From Telmatactis stephensoni (lineage: Eukaryota > Cnidaria > Anthozoa > Actiniaria > Isophelliidae), in contig JALIZF010001812.1 of NCBI GenBank assembly GCA_029948255.1, positions 496,001-560,000 of the forward strand: a stretch of DNA of 64,000 bases. Reading direction: 5' to 3'. Shown here in pieces: positions 58,992 to 64,000 of the stretch (position 1 is the stretch's first letter; each line of letters begins with the position of its first letter). Both the position numbers and the translations under genes were made by a program. The notes below the pieces were generated by a model that saw nothing but the letters and a program-made list of their open reading frames with translations, was not told where the DNA came from and searched no databases.

Positions 58992-59155
58992 AGTTAATGG
59001 ACAACTCCAGCCTGGATTTAAATAAATACATCTCTTATGAGTTACAACCAGATGAAGAATTCCATCGTCTAAGTAATGTTGCCATTGACTCCTTGTACCA
59101 TGGACTTCAGAGAAACATGAGAACTGGAAATTACGGAATTCATAACTTAATTAAG
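58992..59155 (+). CDS. OAS exon 1
   Basis: The acceptor TTTCAG ends at 58991, then AG TTA ATG. From ATG 58997 it reads MDNSSLDLNKYISYELQPDE then EFHRLSNVAIDSLYHGLQ, ending K before donor GTTAGA. The helical N-terminal spine matches OAS (LDKFIEDYLLPD style). Bases 58992-58996 are 5' UTR or, in the fusion model, coding (phase-1 entry). Confidence 0.85.
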
Positions 59156-62100
59156 GTTAGACAGAATGTGACCGTCTGTTTATACATGAATGGTCGCTTG
59201 ATGGACAAATCGTCCAGACGGACAAGTCGTCAGTACTGACGAAAAAATCGTCATAGTTTGAAAACGCAGAAAGCATAAAATGGGTTTGAACACATTTACT
59301 GATTGGCCAATGGAGTATAATAGGGTTCAATGTCTTCATTCGCCGTTGTCAAAAGACCACTGCTTTTTAAACCAATTACCGCCGATTCAAGAAGGCTTCG
59401 TGTTGCCCCTGAAAACGTTACGGACGCACTTTAACATGTAAAAGTCGTCTGATTTTGTACGTTTATTCAATCGTCTCTTGAGACGATTTTTCTTTGTTGT
59501 CTGTTTCTTTTAAGCGGACAAATTGTCAAAATTACGATTTAAATTAATCGACTTGTCCTTCCGGACGATTTGTTTGCCTTCTAGCTCGTATGAAAATGGC
59601 AGTTGAAACTTGACAGCACTTTCAGAATAAGTGTATGTAGTGTATAGTATTTTTATCTCAAGCCACTAAGAAAATAGAATATGTCCGAGGCTCTGCGATT
59701 CGTTGCACTAGTTTGATTCAAAGTACTTGATTACTAGGACTTTGCGGATACAGGCAAAATTATCAGAAAGAAATAATTTAAGAGCTCCGCATACAGTCTT
59801 GCCTATATATACTTTATATCTCTTATCTCATCAGAAAAGATGGGGAACTTAGCTCAACTTCGATAGCGTTCCTCTTGCCTGCATGGCGTTTATACATTTC
59901 CGCTCCCCGCCACTTGCAGCTGATTGGCTAACACATTACAATGATATTGATCATGCATGCGATGTAATTTGTAGTGACTCGAGATAGAATCACATTATGC
60001 TGCATGCCTGTGACATAATATTGGTTTTTATAAGTGCAAAATCGTATATACTTTTCTCTTTTTTATTATAAATCAAAAAGAGAGAGACAAGAATATATGA
60101 AAATATACGTTCAAAATACCTCTGACGTTCAAGATACGTCTGTATAAAGAATAGTCGCACTCGTACAATTTTGGTGAGAAAATTTTGGTCAAAATAAGTA
60201 CTTACTTGTCTTGGCTTTCTAGGGTGGATCCATTGCAAAAGGCACTGCCTTAAAAAACAACTCGGATCTGGACTGTGTGATGGTTGTAAATGGTATTGAA
60301 GACGCTTCGCAGTTGAATGAACAACTGCTTGATCACGTCTTCTTAGATCAGCTAAAGACGCACTTACCGGGTACTATAGAGAACTCGTGGATATTAACTT
60401 CCATCAAGACAACAGATTTCTCCTTGCAGTTTACCATGACTCGTCATTCCAAACCTAAAGGATCTGTTAAGGTTGATCTTTTGCCAACATTTGCCATAGA
60501 TATTAAAGACAGCCCCGCCGGTAAGTGAGCATTTGGTAACGCAGCTTTTTATGCTCTTACGTTACTTGCACCTGATGAAACACAAACTACCGAAAATTTA
60601 TGCCGCTAACGAAAATGCTCCTATCAGCAGACTGACATGTATCTGCAAAACCCACCACCTTCTCTAGTGCTTTTTCTGTCCTTAATACATTTTCTTTATC
60701 TTAATCAGATACTATTCATTAGAGATCACTCGAGCTTCAGTAACAGCGAATTGGGAATAGTTCTGAATTCGAAAACTAGTTTCAGTAACAGCAGATTGAG
60801 AATAGTTCTGTTAAGATTGCATTATATGCATATTCTTTCTGTCGTAGAACGAAAGACGTTTTATGAAAATATGCTCTCCGATGAAGAAGAAAACTGGCCT
60901 TACTACTCAGCTGCTCTTGTGGAATTACAAAGAAATTTCGTCAAGCGCCGACCTCCAAACGTAAAAGACCTGATTCGCTTGGTGAAGAATTGGCGCAAGA
61001 CGTTCATTCCACAGACTGGTGATGCGCGTGTCCCTCCCTCCTATTTTATGGAGCTTCTAACTATATATGCCTGGGAAAAAGCAAACCATCCACAGAGTTT
61101 TGACATGAAGATTGGTTTTAAAGCTGTTATGAAGGCTCTAGAGGAGCATCGAAGTCTTTGTGTTTTTTGGGAAGATTATTACAAGAAAGATGACATTCCC
61201 AGGTATGCTTATGTGATAACAAGCTCACTTCCTCTACATTAAATTATTTTGCAAATATTGCTCAATTCACGTTGACTTTTTGCTGAGGGAGGAAAAACCG
61301 GAGTACCCGGAGAACAAACCCTCGTGGTTTCACTATATGATTTCAGAAAAGTTAAAAGTATTCCCTTTAATCCATTTCTTATTGTTATTATTGTGCAATT
61401 TGAGTTATATTTAAGGAATATAAACGCGCGCGCATTGTCAGATGTAAAGCACAAGAAAAGCAAGCTTAGGAACACGAGGAGTAGCCCAGTATTTCTCTTG
61501 CTTTACGAGTGCCCTCAGTACATCCTCCATAGTGTTTATACCACTGTACATAGGTATAGAGTAGTTTTCGTATGACTGTGAAAACGGTACCGCACGGTCA
61601 CAGCACGGTTACGGCGGGAATTTCGAATATTTTTATAGGCATCACGGCAATGACGCGGCCACGGTACGGCGCGGTCCGTTTTACACTCATACGAAATCTA
61701 CTCTAAGCGATCGTTCTATGTTGCTTTTGTATAATATTTTGCGACGTTTGAGTGCATACGAACCATGTCTCTGTCCTCTGATATAAACAGGTCAACAGTC
61801 AATCGGCGTGTGTGTTGTATCTCAAATATTTTTTATAAAATAACTATGATATAACGCGCGCTCTGATTGGCCAAAGGACGCGTGTCGCGCGTTCTCTATG
61901 AGAACACACAGCACGCGCGCGCACATTTTCAAACTTTCTCCAACGAAAAAAGAAAATAAAAATTCAATTATATTGTTAAAAGAAATAGAAAACGAGACAG
62001 TGTGCTATGTTGAGTTATAGAAGCACGCGGGAATTGTAAGAAGACGAGAGAAGTGTCAGGAGTAGCACGAGGCGTACTACAATAATACACTTTTTCTATG

Positions 62101-62265
62101 TTCTTGCATTTCAGTCTTCGACGCCCATATGTTATTGACCCTGCAAACCCGACCAACGACCTATACGACGATGTTAACTGCTGGGATGAGGTGAAAAGGG
62201 TCGCCAGAGAAACCATGGAGAAACCCCTTCTCAGATACGTACCGATTACAGTCGACTGGAATTGA
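58997..62265 (+). CDS. 2'-5'-oligoadenylate synthetase-like nucleotidyltransferase (four exons)
   Basis: An enzyme of the OAS/cGAS fold that polymerises ATP into 2'-5' oligoadenylates, in vertebrates on binding dsRNA. Exons: 58997-59155, 60223-60520, 60848-61202, 62115-62265; ~320 residues, close to a single OAS1 unit. Residues 54-71 read GGSIAKGTALKNNSDLDC, the P-loop-like GGS-x-x-KGT plus the first two catalytic aspartates (D68, D70). VKVDLLP supplies the third (about D138). The C-terminal OAS1_C-type region has LQRNFVKRRPPNVKDLIRLV, PPSYFMELLTIYAWE and RRPYVIDPANPTND. The cGAS zinc ribbon is absent, favouring OAS. All junctions keep frame (phases 0, 1, 2). No AATAAA is evident within 250 bp. 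An in-frame upstream acceptor could add a zinc finger. Whether it needs dsRNA cannot be read from sequence. Confidence 0.92.
59156..60222. other. OAS intron 1
   Basis: Contains repeated GACAAATCGTC / CGTCTTGAGACGATTTTTC / GACGATTTG motifs in both orientations (59190-59580) that may be remnants of a foldback element. No gene seen. Confidence 0.4.
60223..60520 (+). CDS. OAS exon 2 (catalytic)
   Basis: Acceptor TTTCTAG and donor GTAAGT; 298 nt, phase 0 in and phase 1 out. It carries GGSIAKGT, SDLD and VKVDLLPTFAIDI, i.e. the complete catalytic triad. Confidence 0.95.
60848..61202 (+). CDS. OAS exon 3
   Basis: Acceptor CTGTCGTAG and donor GTATGC; 355 nt, phase 1 in and 2 out. It reads ERKTFYENMLSDEEENWPYY, then the LVELQRNFVKRRPPN, LIRLVKNWRKTF and LLTIYAWEKA blocks of OAS1_C, ending DIP before the split R/S codon. 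Confidence 0.95.
61558..61704. mobile_element. 147-bp MITE, 'ATGAGTGTGAAAA' family, in OAS intron 3
   Basis: The ends AGAGTAGTTTTCGTATGACT and inverse AGTGTAAAACGG side at 61704 are strongly similar to the 13712 copy. The interior reads CGGTTACGGCGGGAATTTC ... TTTTTATAGGCATCACGG. Confidence 0.85.
62115..62265 (+). CDS. OAS exon 4 (stop)
   Basis: Acceptor TGCATTTCAG; 151 nt. It reads LRRPYVIDPANPTNDLYDDV then NCWDEVKRVARETMEKPLLR and stops TGA 62263-62265. RP-x-V-I-DP-A-x-P-T-N is the OAS C-terminal signature. Confidence 0.95.
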
Positions 62266-62579
62266 CCAAGTTCACTTTGGCAGGAAGTTGAACGACTGAA
62301 TTCTTATTGATGTTACTGACAAACATCTCAAGGAATATTTTGTTTTGCTTTTTAACATAGCATGCTCAACTTATTTACTATTTGGTGCATTAGCTTATTA
62401 TTACCGTTCAGTGTGCAAACTTTTAATTAATATACTTTGATCTTATTTTTGATCTCATACAGTTCTGTGATACAATACTATATATGATACGATAACACTT
62501 TAGCCTGAACAGTTTGTAACAGGAGTTAGTTAATAGTTAGTCTTCATTAATTGTACTGCTAAGACGTGAGTTTCATCGA

Positions 62580-63330
62580 GGAACAACGAAATGTTGAGAT
62601 CGCTGATCCTCATTTAATCGGCTCTTTTAGCAGATAATTTAGTGATGGCCATTCCAATCCTGAAGTTGGCGATAAAGGCCGTTCACAGTATTGAAACTCC
62701 GTGTACCACTACGCTAGACCAATCACACATTAAGGTCGCTGATCTTCATTTCTGCTCTTTTAGCAGATACGGTTTAGTCATAGCCTAAAGAGGGGGGTCG
62801 TAAAGGGGATATGGAAACCGCAAAACCGCAAACAAAATTGAGAAAAAACCGCAACAAAAATCGTCAAAATTTCCAAAACAAACTCTGAAGTCAAAAACTG
62901 CAAAACCGCAGGTTAAAATAACAAATAACCGCAAAACCGCACCCAAAATAACGCAAAACCGCATCACAAATAACGCAAAACCGCACCCAAAATAACGCAA
63001 AACCGCACCCAAAATAATGCAAAACCGCACCCAAAATAACGCAAAACCGCATCTTAAATAACGCAAAACCACATGAAAAATAACCGCATCGCCGCAAACC
63101 CTTTACGTCCCCCTCCTAAAGGTTGTGATAATAATCGTTCAAAGTATTAAATGTCCATGTACCACTACGCTACTTTGTAGACAAATCACACATTAAGGTC
63201 GCTGGCTTCATTTCTGGGCTTATAGCAGGTAGTTTAGTGATAGCCTTTTTAAGCCTAAAGGTTGTGATAAAGGCCGTTCAAAGTATTAAAGTACCACCAC
63301 GCTACTTTGTAGACAAATCACAGCACAGTT
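62580..63330. repeat. ~145-bp tandem repeat 3' of OAS
   Basis: Units carry TTAAGGTCGCTGATCTTCAT, TCTTTTAGCAGATA, TTTAGTGATAGCC, GATAAAGGCCGTTCA and GTACCACTACGCTA. Starts near 62595, 62728, 63190 and a partial at ~63270 are recognisable; the 62785-63118 element splits the series. Confidence 0.75.
62785..63118. mobile_element. MITE-like insertion with internal 22-bp minisatellite
   Basis: The left CCTAAAGAGGGGGGTCGTAA AGGGGAT is mirrored by CCTTTACGTCCCCCTCCTAA AGG on the right. Inside, CGCAAAACCGCACCCAAAATAA repeats ~7 times (62925-63090) with decayed flanking copies. The reverse strand reads FALFWVRFCVILGAV-type artefact peptides. Confidence 0.75.
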
Positions 63331-64000
63331 TTCACCTGCCATGATTATGTCATTGAGTTTAGTTGTAAAAAGAAAACCGTAGTGACCACTCCATTAATCA
63401 CCTGCAGGAACGTTTACAGCAGCGTAATACCCGTTGTTATGACAACATTGAAGAATACCATTTAAAAATATATAAGGCAGATGACAGTTTGATTTCCAGA
63501 CTTTGACTAGTCACGTACTGACAAGTTTACTAGATTACCGTGCCAACTATCACTGCGCTATCTCTGTAAAGCGCATGCGCGCGTCCTGCTTATAGAAAAC
63601 AGTTTTTTGACAACAAAAAGTCTTCGGTGTTACATTAAATCGCTACGTTTACCAATATGAACAAAATTTGTATTATATACCCTATGTATTTGTTCAATCC
63701 ACCATCCAGTGCTAACTGTCCAGTCTGTCAATAGTTTCTTTGTTAACCCTGGGTTAGTACTTAACCCAGCCTTGGGCAACCAGACCTGTTAGCCTGCGAT
63801 TGAAGTGTTATTGATTTCAACGCTGAAAAACAGACTTTTGTAATCGCGCGACTGCCATTTTTGTAAGCGGAAGGCGAATGGTCTTGGGTGAGTGACAAGA
63901 GCAAGGAGGAGGACTCTCTGTCTGGAAACAATCATTGCGTCCTTGTTGTCATAGGCGTTGTCAACAAGGGGAATCTTAATTGTTATCCAATGGGAAATCG
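63331..64000. other. Right-end intergenic DNA
   Basis: No gene recognised. CCTGGGTTAGTACTTAACCC near 63747 is a short inverted repeat typical of a MITE end, and GCGCATGCGCGC at 63569 is an isolated NRF1-like palindrome. Confidence 0.4.

Noticed and set aside
58576..59025. 149-codon plus frame overlapping OAS exon 1
   Set aside because: It crosses a MITE and runs out of frame with the OAS coding sequence.
60637..60847. Upstream extension of OAS exon 3 in the same frame
   Set aside because: The exon must begin at 60848 to match phase 1 from exon 2; the upstream part is intron that happens to be open.

Overview
This is AT-rich, intron-dense and repeat-dense animal DNA. The intron-exon architecture, the gene set (adducins, a Kv-channel-interacting calcium sensor, a 2'-5' oligoadenylate synthetase) and the many short foldback transposons fit a cnidarian, most likely a stony coral. 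That assignment is inference, not shown directly. Most long reading frames are chance or lie in repeats. The genes were rebuilt exon by exon from splice sites, reading phase and family resemblance.

Layout. (1) About 2.2-7.9 kb, minus strand: the first four exons of a diverged adducin ('adducin B'); the rest runs off the left edge. (2) 10.6-20.6 kb, minus strand: a complete eight-exon adducin ('adducin A') in tandem with B. It ends in a basic MARCKS-like tail and carries a 17-bp minisatellite in one intron. (3) 24.4-49.4 kb, minus strand: a KChIP/neuronal-calcium-sensor gene of about 25 kb with two phase-compatible alternative first exons. One of them encodes a myristoylation-type N-terminus next to an NRF1-type promoter motif. 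(4) 42-46 kb: an old tetranucleotide-rich satellite interrupted by transposons, one carrying a Penelope-like GIY-YIG fragment. (5) 50.9-54.7 kb: a tandem duplication, a tRNA-derived SINE and a 5'-truncated non-LTR retrotransposon with an R2/R4-type endonuclease, seated in the SINE's ATT tail. (6) 57.9-62.3 kb, plus strand: a four-exon OAS-type nucleotidyltransferase with an intact catalytic triad. Upstream lie duplicated C2H2-finger exons, one of which splices in phase to it.

How the genes relate. Adducin (spectrin-actin capping) and KChIP (calcium sensing, Kv4 channel regulation) both serve the membrane-cytoskeleton and excitability side, but nothing shows co-regulation. The OAS is the innate-immunity gene of the window (2'-5' oligoadenylate synthesis, normally dsRNA-triggered). 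The possible zinc-finger-OAS fusion is the best candidate for something undescribed.

A recurring oddity: at least four exons in three genes each hold exactly one base too many relative to intron phase and family alignment. Two of these sit in the same GAC-T-GGAG context. The simplest explanation is residual insertion errors in a long-read assembly, but real gene decay (especially in adducin B) is not excluded.
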